A DNA stretch of 64,000 nucleotides, taken from contig DASZNF010000052.1 of NCBI GenBank assembly GCA_035551355.1, positions 1-64,000 of the forward strand, in the 5' to 3' direction. Of this stretch, positions 23,944 to 31,230 are shown in pieces (position 1 is the stretch's first letter; each line of letters opens with the position of its first letter). Both the position numbers and the translations under genes were made by a program. This DNA comes from DATATV01 sp035551355 (lineage in GTDB: Bacteria; Actinomycetota; Actinomycetes; Mycobacteriales; Pseudonocardiaceae). The notes under the pieces were generated by a model. It made no database searches, had not been told where the DNA came from, and saw only the letters and a list, made by a program, of their open reading frames with translations.

Positions 23944-25104
23944 GTGGTGCAGACCGAGCAGAACCCAGCGGCGGCGGGAAAGTCCGCCGGCGGCGCCGAC
24001 GCGGCGTCCGGATTCCGCCCCGGTCTGGAGGGCGTAGTCGCCTTTCACACCGAGATCGCCGAACCCGACCGGGACGGTGGCGCACTGCGCTACCGCGGTG
24101 TGAACATCGAGGACCTGGTGGGCCGGCTGAGCTTCGGCGAGGTCTGGGCGCTGCTGGTGGACGGCCGGTTCGGGCCGGGACTGCCGCCGGCCGAACCGTT
24201 CCCACTTCCGGTGCACACCGGTGACGTGCGGGTCGACGTGCAGGCCGCGCTGGCCATGCTCGCCCCGATCTGGGGTTACCAGCCGCTGCTGGACATCAGC
24301 GACGAGCAGGCCCGCGAGCAGCTGGCCCGGGCCTCGGTGATGGCGCTTTCCTACGCCGCCCAGTCCGCGCGCGGCATCGGCCGCCCGGCGGTGCCGCAGT
24401 CCCGAGTCGACGAGAGCAAGACCATCACCGAGCGGTTCATGGTGCGCTGGCGCGGCGAGCCGGATCCGGCGCACATCAAGGCGATCGACGCCTACTGGGT
24501 GTCCGCGGCCGAGCACGGCCTCAACGCCTCCACCTTCACCGCCCGGGTGATCGCCTCCACCGGCGCCGACGTGGCCGCCGCGATGTCCGGCGCGATCGGC
24601 GCCATGTCCGGGCCGCTGCACGGCGGCGCCCCGGCGCGGGTGCTGCCGATGATCGAGGAGGTCGAGCGGGCCGGCGACGCGCACAAGGTGGTCACCGGCA
24701 TCCTGGACCGGCACGACCGGCTGATGGGCTTCGGCCACCGGGTGTACCGGGCCGAGGACCCGAGGGCCCGGGTGCTGCGCCGCACCTGCAAGGAGCTGGG
24801 CGCGTCCCGCTACGAGGCGGCCGCGGCGCTGGAGCAGGCCGCGCTGGCCGAGCTGCGGGAGCGCCGCCCGGACCGGCCGATCGAGACCAACGTGGAGTTC
24901 TGGGCCGCGGTGATCCTGGACTTCGCCGAGGTGCCGACGCACATGATGCCGACCATGTTCACCTGTGCCCGGACCGCGGGCTGGAGCGCGCACATCATGG
25001 AGCAGAAGCGCACCGGCCGGCTGGTGCGGCCCTCCGCGCTGTACGTCGGGCCGGACGCGCGGCAGCCCGAGGACGTCGAGGGCTGGTCCGAACTCGGCCG
25101 CTGA
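23944..25104 (+). CDS. citA: citrate synthase 2
   Basis: Condenses oxaloacetate and acetyl-CoA at the entry of the citric acid cycle. The 386-residue protein has RYRGVNIEDLVGRLSFGEVWALL, GPLHGGAPARVLPMIEEV (active-site His), MGFGHRVYRAEDPRARVLR (second His) and the catalytic Asp in AAVILDFAEVP. Its short N-terminus groups it with the mycobacterial CitA type. Start GTG 23944 has GGAAGGCGG upstream; GTG 23947 and GTG 23935 are alternatives. A perfect 15-bp hairpin follows the gene, separating it from serC. Confidence 0.9.
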   Translation: MVQTEQNPAAAGKSAGGADAASGFRPGLEGVVAFHTEIAEPDRDGGALRYRGVNIEDLVGRLSFGEVWALLVDGRFGPGLPPAEPFPLPVHTGDVRVDVQAALAMLAPIWGYQPLLDISDEQAREQLARASVMALSYAAQSARGIGRPAVPQSRVDESKTITERFMVRWRGEPDPAHIKAIDAYWVSAAEHGLNASTFTARVIASTGADVAAAMSGAIGAMSGPLHGGAPARVLPMIEEVERAGDAHKVVTGILDRHDRLMGFGHRVYRAEDPRARVLRRTCKELGASRYEAAAALEQAALAELRERRPDRPIETNVEFWAAVILDFAEVPTHMMPTMFTCARTAGWSAHIMEQKRTGRLVRPSALYVGPDARQPEDVEGWSELGR

Positions 25105-25145
25105 CGAAGCCGGATCAAAGCCACCGGCAAGAGCCTTCCGCCTCT

Positions 25146-25185
25146 CCCGGCCGGGGTCCGTCTCACCAGGCGGACCCCGGCCGGG
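25146..25185 (+). terminator. rho-independent-like terminator after citA
   Basis: CCCGGCCGGGGTCCG (25146-25160) pairs perfectly over 15 bp with CGGACCCCGGCCGGG (25171-25185) around a 10-base loop. There is no T-run. Confidence 0.75.
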
Positions 25186-25283
25186 CTGGCGAAATGCGGG
25201 TTGCGCGGGGCTGCAAGACTGGGCGGCGAGACGAGGTGTCAACCAGCAGCGTGATGTCAACCAGCACTGTGAAAGGCGGACCG

Positions 25284-26423
25284 ATGACCCAGGCGGCCGA
25301 CCCACTTGCCCTCGAACTCCCGGCGGAGCTCAAGCCCGCGGATGGTCGGTTCGGCTGCGGCCCGTCCAAGGTGCGCCCGGAGCAGCTGGCCGCGCTGGCC
25401 GGCACCGGCGCCGAGCTGATGGGCACCTCGCACCGGCAGAAGCCGGTCAAGTCGCTGGTCGGCCGGGTGCGCGCCGGGTTGAGCGAGCTGTTCTCGCTCC
25501 CCGAGGGCTACGAGGTCGTGCTGGGCAACGGCGGCACCACGGCGTTCTGGGACGCGGCCGCGTTCGGGCTGGTGCGCCGGCGCGCCCAGCACCTCACCTA
25601 CGGCGAGTTCTCCTCGAAGTTCGCCAAGGTCACCGATGGCGCGCCGTTCCTTGGCGACTCGGTGGTGGTCAAGGCCGACCCGGGCGACGCACCCGAGGTG
25701 TCGGTGGCCGGTGACGACGTGGACGTGATCGGCTGGGCCCACAACGAGACCTCCACCGGCGTGATGGTGCCGGTGACCCGCCCGACCGGCGGTGCGAACC
25801 CGCTGGTGCTCGTGGACGCCACCTCGGGCGCGGGCGGCCTGCCGGTGAACACCGCCGACGCCGACGTGTACTACTTCGCGCCGCAGAAGTGTTTCGCCTC
25901 CGACGGCGGGTTGTGGATCGCGCTGTGCAGCCCGGCCGCCCAGGAGCGGATCGGCGAACTGGCCGCGAGTGACCGGTGGATTCCGGAGTTCCTGTCGCTG
26001 TCCACCGCGCTGGACAATTCGCAGAAGGACCAGACCTACAACACCCCCGCGGTGGCCACCCTGTTCCTGCTGGCCGAGCAGCTGGACTGGATGAACGGCA
26101 ACGGCGGCCTGGACTGGACGGTGGGCCGCACCACGGAATCGTCCGGCCGGTTGTACTCGTGGGCGGAGAAAACCGAGTACACCACGCCGTTCGTGACCGA
26201 CCCGGCGAAGCGCTCGCTGGTCGTCGGCACCGTGGACTTCACCGACGCGGTGGACGCCTCGGTGGTGGCGAAAGTGTTGCGGGCCAACGGAATCGTGGAT
26301 GTGGAGCCGTACCGGAAGCTGGGCCGCAACCAGCTGCGGATCGGCATGTTCCCGGCCATCGACCCGGACGATGTGAGCGCGCTGACCCAGTGCGTCGAAT
26401 GGGTTGTCGAGCGACTCGGCTGA
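25284..26423 (+). CDS. serC: phosphoserine aminotransferase
   Basis: PLP-dependent aminotransferase of serine biosynthesis (3-phosphohydroxypyruvate to phosphoserine), 379 residues. The actinobacterial type is clear from FGCGPSKVRPEQL, MGTSHRQKPVKSLVGRVRAGL, LGNGGTTAFWDAAAFGLV, and the PLP-lysine region VYYFAPQKCFASDGGLW; RYNTP-like QTYNTPAVATLFLL and RIGMFPAIDPDDV complete the pattern. Start ATG 25284 is preceded by AAGGCGG five bases upstream; an earlier in-frame ATG (25194) would add a non-conserved stretch. As a PLP enzyme it sits close to pdxH, the PLP producer. Confidence 0.93.
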   Translation: MTQAADPLALELPAELKPADGRFGCGPSKVRPEQLAALAGTGAELMGTSHRQKPVKSLVGRVRAGLSELFSLPEGYEVVLGNGGTTAFWDAAAFGLVRRRAQHLTYGEFSSKFAKVTDGAPFLGDSVVVKADPGDAPEVSVAGDDVDVIGWAHNETSTGVMVPVTRPTGGANPLVLVDATSGAGGLPVNTADADVYYFAPQKCFASDGGLWIALCSPAAQERIGELAASDRWIPEFLSLSTALDNSQKDQTYNTPAVATLFLLAEQLDWMNGNGGLDWTVGRTTESSGRLYSWAEKTEYTTPFVTDPAKRSLVVGTVDFTDAVDASVVAKVLRANGIVDVEPYRKLGRNQLRIGMFPAIDPDDVSALTQCVEWVVERLG

Positions 26424-26455
26424 GAAGGATCACCGTGTGTACCGGAGATCGCCGG

Positions 26456-26461
26456 TAGGGT
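26456..26461 (+). promoter_or_regulatory. possible leaderless -10 before a 38-codon frame
   Basis: TAGGGT followed after 6 bases by GTG 26468. The spacing matches the other leaderless promoters in this window, but no -35 is evident. Confidence 0.3.
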
Positions 26462-26467
26462 TGGGCC

Positions 26468-26584
26468 GTGTGGGTGAGACTTGCCGCAGAAGCATCGCCG
26501 AAAACCGTGCGGATACGGCATGATCACATGTGGATCTCGTATGGCCCGGCGTGGCTGCGCAGTCAAGGCGGCACGCCGACGTAA
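26468..26584 (+). CDS. possible 38-residue protein upstream of sepH
   Basis: GTG 26468 to TAA 26582-26584 encodes a small basic, tryptophan-rich peptide (begins MWVRLAAEASPKTVRIRHDH and has three tryptophans in all). It is not recognised. The only support is the TAGGGT hexamer 6 bases upstream and the absence of another gene in the 199-bp spacer. It ends 38 bases before sepH, so it could also be a leader of the sepH transcript or simply an open frame without function. Confidence 0.3.
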   Translation: MWVRLAAEASPKTVRIRHDHMWISYGPAWLRSQGGTPT

Positions 26585-26622
26585 CGTCATACCCGGCGAG
26601 GTGAAGTCATCAGGAGGCCGTG

Positions 26623-27756
26623 ATGCGGGCGCTGCGAGTCGTGGGACTCAGCGAAGACGGCAAGTCCGTCATTTGCGAGGACCCCATGCGCAGTGAGCGT
26701 TTCACCCTCCCCGCCGATGAAAGGCTGCGGGCCGCGGCCCGAGGCGACGTCACCCGACTCGGCCAGATCGAGATCGAGCTGGAGAGCCTGATGCGTCCTC
26801 GTGAGATCCAGGCCCGTATTCGCGCGGGCGAGTCCGTCGAACAGGTCGCCACGGCGGCCGGGATGCCGGCGTCGAAGGTGGAGCGGTACGCCTACCCGGT
26901 TTTACTGGAGCGTTCCCGCACCGCCGAACTCGCCCAGCGCGCGCACCCGGTGCGCGAGGACGGTCCGGACGTGCAGACGCTGGCCGAGGTGGCCGAGCAC
27001 GCCTTTTCCCAGCGCGGCCAGGACTACTCGACCGTGACCTGGGATTCCTGGCGCGGTGACGACAGCAAGTGGGTCGTGGAGCTGCAATGGTCCACGGGCC
27101 GTTCGGACAACCGGGCGCACTGGGCGTTTCACCCGGGCGCGCACGGCGGCACGGTGCTGCCCATGGACGAGCACGCGCTGGAACTGATGGACCCGAACGC
27201 GGCCAACCGCCCGCTGCGCACCGTGCGGCCGGTCACCGAGCTGGCCCGGCAGGCCCTGGAGGCTCCGCCGGCACCCGCCCCCGCGCCGACACCCGCCCCC
27301 GCGCCGACGCCTGCCCCCGCGCCGACGCCTGCCCCGGCGCGGACGCCCGCGCCGGCGGCCAGACCGGCGGCGCGGACCGCACCCGCGCCCGCGCCGGAGC
27401 CCGAGGTCATGCTGCCCGAGCCGGAACTCGAACCAGCGCCCGCGCCGGCCCCCGTGCCGGAGCCGGTGGTGGTCACGCCGGAACCCGAACCGGAACCGGA
27501 ACCAGTTCCCGAACCCGAGCCGGAGCCGGAAGCGGCGCCGGTCAAGGAGCCGGCCGCCCGCACCGAACCGGCGGCTCGCACGGAACCCGCGGACCGCAAG
27601 GACAAGGATCCGGGCAACGGCGGCAACAACGGCAGCGGCGGCAACACCGGCGGGAGCAACGGATCCGGCGCGGCGGCGAAGCGGGGCAAGAAGAACCACC
27701 CGATCGTCCCGTCCTGGGAGGACGTGCTGCTCGGCGTACGCACCCAGCGCGGCTGA
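26623..27756 (+). CDS. sepH: septation protein SepH
   Basis: Actinobacterial division protein that binds FtsZ and promotes Z-ring assembly. The 377-residue protein starts with the DUF3071 domain (MRALRVVGLSEDGKSVICEDP) containing a helix-turn-helix-like segment IRAGESVEQVATAAGMPASKVERYAYPVLLER (about 68-100). Then come a tryptophan-rich region, a long Pro/Ala and Glu/Pro low-complexity linker with 18-bp repeats (PAPAPT units, about 205-310), and the conserved C-terminal PIVPSWEDVLLGVRTQ. AGGAGG at 26612-26617 decides ATG 26623 over the GTG just before it. The gene is separated from its convergent neighbour by a perfect terminator. Confidence 0.92.
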   Translation: MRALRVVGLSEDGKSVICEDPMRSERFTLPADERLRAAARGDVTRLGQIEIELESLMRPREIQARIRAGESVEQVATAAGMPASKVERYAYPVLLERSRTAELAQRAHPVREDGPDVQTLAEVAEHAFSQRGQDYSTVTWDSWRGDDSKWVVELQWSTGRSDNRAHWAFHPGAHGGTVLPMDEHALELMDPNAANRPLRTVRPVTELARQALEAPPAPAPAPTPAPAPTPAPAPTPAPARTPAPAARPAARTAPAPAPEPEVMLPEPELEPAPAPAPVPEPVVVTPEPEPEPEPVPEPEPEPEAAPVKEPAARTEPAARTEPADRKDKDPGNGGNNGSGGNTGGSNGSGAAAKRGKKNHPIVPSWEDVLLGVRTQRG

Positions 27757-27770
27757 CCCAAGGCACAGAA

Positions 27771-27803
27771 AAGCGGGAGCGACCAGTTCGGTCGCTCCCG
27801 CTT
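27771..27803. terminator. bidirectional terminator between sepH and the sunset-domain gene
   Basis: AAGCGGGAGCGACC (27771-27784) pairs perfectly over 14 bp with GGTCGCTCCCGCTT (27790-27803) around a 5-base loop; A-rich and T-containing flanks suit termination on both strands. Confidence 0.85.
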
Positions 27804-27815
27804 CTGCTTGTGGAC

Positions 27816-29483
27816 TCAGCGTTCCCAGCTGGTGAATCCGGCCCGGTGCGCGTCGTCTACCGAGCGGAACCACACCTGCGGCTCCAGCCGCTCGTAGAAC
27901 GGCGAGTTCTCGGTGTGGAACACCATGGAGGAGGTGCGGGCCTTGACCCGGAACTGGGGCGAGGGGGCCGAGCCATCCGGCAGCGGCAGCGCCGAGCCGG
28001 GACCGAACGGGCCCACCTGGAAGCCGGACGAGCCCGCCGGGGACCGCACCGGGCGACCCAGGTCGGCCTCCGCCGGAGCGGGCGAGGGAGCCGGGGCCGC
28101 TGGGGCGGACCGGGGCGCGCTGTTGTTCACGCCGGTGCGCACCCGGATGGGCCGGGGCGGCAGCGAGGGCTCGCTGGAGGAGTGCCTGCCGTCCTGGTCG
28201 GCGGCGATGATCGGCTCGAACAGCGACCGGGGCCGGTTGTCCTCGGGCGGTGTGTCGTCGCGAGCCACCGGGATCTGCTGGGTGAATTCGGCCGGCTCCT
28301 CGGCCGGGGCCTCGGGCTTGTGGTCGAACCAGCTGCGGTCGGTGCGCTCGTCCTGGCCGGTCAGCGTCTCCGGGTAGCGGTTGCCCGCGGGTTGCTCCGG
28401 GTCGCCGGACTCGTCGGCGGCGAGCCCGATGAGCTGGCCGTTCTCGCCCACCCACAGGTCGTGCCGGGTGAACTCGTCCGGGTCCATCGGCTTGGCGAAG
28501 GGCAGGAACCCGCCGTCCCCGATCGGGGTGAGCGGGCCGGTGTGGTCCTGGCCCGCGCCCTCGCCCCGGTTGTCCACGAACGGGACGTGCTCGGCGAACC
28601 GGTCGCCGGAAGAGCGGTGCGGCAGGTCGTCGCCGCTGACCGCCTGCGGGAACAGCTCCGGGTTGTCCCCGGCCTGCGTGGTCTCGGTGTCGTCCACCAC
28701 GGGCGGCAGGATGGTGGTCTGCTCGGCGGCGGTCTCCGCGTCGACCGGCTCGGGCTCGTGCGGCCCGCCCAGCGACAGCGCGCCGCGCTCCTCGGCCGTC
28801 TGGTCCGGCTCGGGCTCGGTCTGCCGGCCGCGCTTGCCGCCGCCGGAGCGCAGGTACTCCAGGTACTGCCGGTCGGCCTCGTTGCTGCCGTCGAAGGCGA
28901 TGGAGGCGGGCACCGGCGGGATGGCCTGGGTCGGCTCGGGGACGTCGTGCTCGGTGAACTGGCGGTGGTCGGCGAACGAGGTCTGCCCGGCGAACGGGGC
29001 CGGCTCGGTGAAGGCGGTCTGCTCGGCCAGCGGGGTGTGCTCGGCGAACTGGGTCTGCTCACCGAACGGGTGACCGCCGGAGAAGGCCGCGTCCACGTGC
29101 TCGGCCGCGGGCTGGCTGGGCTGGCCGGTGAGCAGGGTGGGCTCGGCGAACTGGCCCGCGTCGCCGTACTCGGCCTCCGCGGGCCGGGGCGGCTCGGGGC
29201 GGCTCGTCCCGGGGTAGGAGTTGTCGTGGGTGAGCAGGTCAGTCAGGCCGCCCCGGAGGGGCTCGACGTCCCGGGGGGCCCCGCCCGCGCCGGTGTGCTC
29301 GGCCTCGGACTCGGCGCCGTACGGGGACGCGATCGGGGCCCGGGACGGGCTCGCCGCGGCCTGGTGCTGCTCCAGCTCCTCGACCCGGCGCCGCAGCGGA
29401 CGCACCCGGAGCACCCAGTCCAGGAGCACGCCGACACCGAAACCGACCAAGCAGGCGAACCACACCTGCCCGAAGATCCACAT
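27816..29483 (-). CDS. single-pass membrane protein with C-terminal sunset domain (ArfC-like)
   Basis: 555 residues. The N-terminal helix GQVWFACLVGFGVGVLLDWVL (about 5-25) is the only membrane segment, followed by a basic/coiled stretch RPLRRRVEELEQHQ. Residues 45-495 are acidic, Pro/Glu-rich and probably disordered, with hexad repeats (FGEQTQ, FAEHTP, LAEQTA, FTEPAP, FAGQTS, FADHRQ, FTEHDV) at 140-181. The C-terminal 43 residues, VKARTSSMVFHTENSPFYERL to WFRSVDDAHRAGF, match the sunset domain; similar proteins are annotated as channel accessory ArfC variants. AGGAGGG precedes the ATG. Its position beside sepH is conserved in relatives, hinting at an envelope or division role. Confidence 0.75.
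   Translation of the reverse strand: MWIFGQVWFACLVGFGVGVLLDWVLRVRPLRRRVEELEQHQAAASPSRAPIASPYGAESEAEHTGAGGAPRDVEPLRGGLTDLLTHDNSYPGTSRPEPPRPAEAEYGDAGQFAEPTLLTGQPSQPAAEHVDAAFSGGHPFGEQTQFAEHTPLAEQTAFTEPAPFAGQTSFADHRQFTEHDVPEPTQAIPPVPASIAFDGSNEADRQYLEYLRSGGGKRGRQTEPEPDQTAEERGALSLGGPHEPEPVDAETAAEQTTILPPVVDDTETTQAGDNPELFPQAVSGDDLPHRSSGDRFAEHVPFVDNRGEGAGQDHTGPLTPIGDGGFLPFAKPMDPDEFTRHDLWVGENGQLIGLAADESGDPEQPAGNRYPETLTGQDERTDRSWFDHKPEAPAEEPAEFTQQIPVARDDTPPEDNRPRSLFEPIIAADQDGRHSSSEPSLPPRPIRVRTGVNNSAPRSAPAAPAPSPAPAEADLGRPVRSPAGSSGFQVGPFGPGSALPLPDGSAPSPQFRVKARTSSMVFHTENSPFYERLEPQVWFRSVDDAHRAGFTSWER
28941..29066 (-). repeat. hexad (18-bp) repeats in the sunset-domain protein gene
   Basis: Seven consecutive 6-residue units with consensus F-A-E-Q-T-x (residues 140-181). 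The DNA is diverged between units, so this is an old repeat kept at the protein level, not a recent expansion. Confidence 0.6.
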
Positions 29484-30054
29484 CGCGGGACGTCCCTCCT
29501 ACGGTGGTCGCTGCCCGCTCGCCACCGACAATCTGTCTCGTGCCGGCGCCACGCGCCGGCCGGCCGTCTGTTCAGAGGCCTCTAGCAGTCTGTCGTAACT
29601 ACCCCATGCCTCGCGAGGTAGTCCGGCCAGTCGATCACCACCGGCGACACGGTTCCGCACGCCGAAGGCCAGGCCACCTCTCCGGGCATGTTTCAGATCA
29701 CATCTTGGCATCAGCGGGCCAATGTGCAACCTTCGGGGGTAACTCGACCGGTGATCGAGTGATCGATCCGAACCTGCTGGCAGAACGGTACGCGGCCGAT
29801 CAGTCGGCCGATTCGGCCATCCGTTCGAGATCATCTGCTACTCCGGGTGTTCCCGGTCCGGCAAATCCGGAATTACGGCCTAACCTTTTCTCATTCCATC
29901 GAGCGACCATCGAGCCGAACGTAATCGGGGAGGCGAATTGCCCTGCCCGGAGTCGCCCGTTGGGTGACGTGACGTGGCAGGCAGCCGCCGATACTGTCTG
30001 ACTTGCGGCCGCGATAGTGAGAAATTCTCGGTTACTGCGTATCGGAGGAAAACA
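29484..30054. other. 571-bp intergenic region
   Basis: Lies between the sunset-domain gene (-) and the 16-residue peptide gene (+). The minus-strand end holds the AGGAGGG ribosome site of the former. The middle has no coding frame that I can support. Near the right end, GTGACG (29969-29974) and TACTGT (29992-29997) are 17 bases apart and could be the promoter of the peptide gene. Part of the region could encode a small RNA, but nothing in it is diagnostic. Confidence 0.5.
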
Positions 30055-30105
30055 ATGGTTGTCGTCCTGCTGGGACACGCGCTGCACCTGTGGCTGTGGC
30101 TCTGA
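30055..30105 (+). CDS. orphan 16-residue hydrophobic peptide
   Basis: MVVVLLGHALHLWLWL is encoded behind an ideal ribosome site (GGAGG at 30044-30048, 6 bases before ATG 30055) and ends in TGA 30103-30105. A perfect 15-bp terminator hairpin follows 43 bases later. The next downstream gene is on the opposite strand, so this is not the leader of an attenuated operon on its own strand. The peptide is Leu/Val/Trp-rich with two His. I do not recognise it. A membrane-active micropeptide, signalling peptide or type I toxin-like product are possibilities only. Confidence 0.5.
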   Translation: MVVVLLGHALHLWLWL

Positions 30106-30148
30106 CCATCGGAAAACACGGTTCTCGACGCCGCTGACGAGCGGTAAG

Positions 30149-30183
30149 AACGAGGCCCCGGCCAGCCAGGCCGGGGCCTCGTT
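30149..30183. terminator. strong bidirectional terminator
   Basis: AACGAGGCCCCGGCC (30149-30163) and GGCCGGGGCCTCGTT (30169-30183) form a perfect 15-bp stem with the 5-base loop AGCCA. It serves the peptide gene (+) and the polyprenyl synthase at the end of the nuo operon (-). Confidence 0.9.
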
Positions 30184-30197
30184 GCGTGCGGGAGAGC

Positions 30198-31211
30198 TCA
30201 GCCGGTGCGGTCGATCAGGTAGTCGGTGAGCAGGTAGAGCGCGTCCCGGGCCGGGCACCCGGGCAGCGCGCGCAGCTGCTCCCGGGCCCGGTCGGCGTAG
30301 CCGTGGAGGGTGTCCCTGGCCCGGCCCATCGCGGGCGAGGCGCGCAGCAGGTCCAGGGCCTCGGTGACCAGCTCGTCCTCGGTGATCGGCGCGGCCAGCA
30401 GGCCCCGCAGCCGGGCGTTCTCCGCGGAGTTATCGGCCTGCGCGTACAGGGTGGGCAGCGTGGGCACGCCCTCCCGCAGGTCGGTGCCGGGCACCTTGCC
30501 CGACTCGGTGGACGGCGAGGCGATGTCGATGATGTCGTCGGAGATCTGGAAGGCGGCGCCGATGATCTCGCCGTACCGGCGCAGCGCGGCCACGTACTCG
30601 GGCCCGGCGTTGGAGCACATCCCGCCGTAACGGCCCGCGGTGGCGATCAGCGAACCGGTCTTCTGCCCGATCACCGACAGGTGGTGCCCGATCGGGTCCT
30701 CCCCGGCGGCCGGGCCGGTGGTCTCCCGCATCTGGCCGCTGACCAGCTCGGCGAACGTCTCGGCGATGATCCGCGCGGCGTCGGTGCCCAGATCGGACAC
30801 CAGCCGGGAGGCGTGCGCGAACAGGTAGTCGCCGGCCAGGATGGCCACCGTGTTGTCCCAGCGGGCGTTGGCCGATGCCGCGCCGCGGCGCATGGTGGCC
30901 TCGTCCATCACGTCGTCGTGGTAGAGCGTGGCGATGTGCACCAGCTCGACGGCGGCGGCCGCGGTGATCACGTCCTGCCGCTTGGGGTCGCCGAACTGCG
31001 CGGCCAGCAGGGTGAACAGCGGCCGGATCCGCTTGCCGCCCGCGTCCACCAGGTGCAGCGCGGTCGCCTTGACGAACTCGATGTCGCTGTTGAGCACGCT
31101 GTGCAGGACGTCGTCGACCTGCTCCAGCCCGGCTTTGATCGCCACGGCGAGGCCGGGATCGGCGATGTCGAACCGAACAATCGGCTCGTTGCCCGGTCGG
31201 TCGGTCGTCAC
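30198..31211 (-). CDS. long-chain polyprenyl diphosphate synthase
   Basis: Trans-prenyltransferase that elongates farnesyl or geranylgeranyl diphosphate, most likely to make the menaquinone side chain. The 337-residue protein has both aspartate-rich motifs, LYHDDVMDEATMRRG (first, about residue 85) and FQISDDIIDIAS (second, about 215), plus GGKRIRPLF near the N-terminus. GTG 31211 follows GGGGG and lies 19 bases after the nuoN stop on the same strand, with no terminator between them, so it probably ends the nuo transcript. Chain length cannot be read with certainty. Confidence 0.88.
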   Translation of the reverse strand: MTTDRPGNEPIVRFDIADPGLAVAIKAGLEQVDDVLHSVLNSDIEFVKATALHLVDAGGKRIRPLFTLLAAQFGDPKRQDVITAAAAVELVHIATLYHDDVMDEATMRRGAASANARWDNTVAILAGDYLFAHASRLVSDLGTDAARIIAETFAELVSGQMRETTGPAAGEDPIGHHLSVIGQKTGSLIATAGRYGGMCSNAGPEYVAALRRYGEIIGAAFQISDDIIDIASPSTESGKVPGTDLREGVPTLPTLYAQADNSAENARLRGLLAAPITEDELVTEALDLLRASPAMGRARDTLHGYADRAREQLRALPGCPARDALYLLTDYLIDRTG

Positions 31212-31230
31212 GTGGCCCCCGAAAGTGCGG

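Noticed and set aside
27253..27560. Pro/Ala and Glu/Pro 18-bp repeats in sepH as members of the new repeat family
   Set aside because: Such low-complexity linkers are normal in SepH, and the unit length and sequence differ from the 27-bp arrays.
30055..30183. Reading the 16-residue peptide plus hairpin as a tryptophan or leucine attenuator
   Set aside because: No same-strand biosynthetic gene follows the hairpin; the next gene is convergent.
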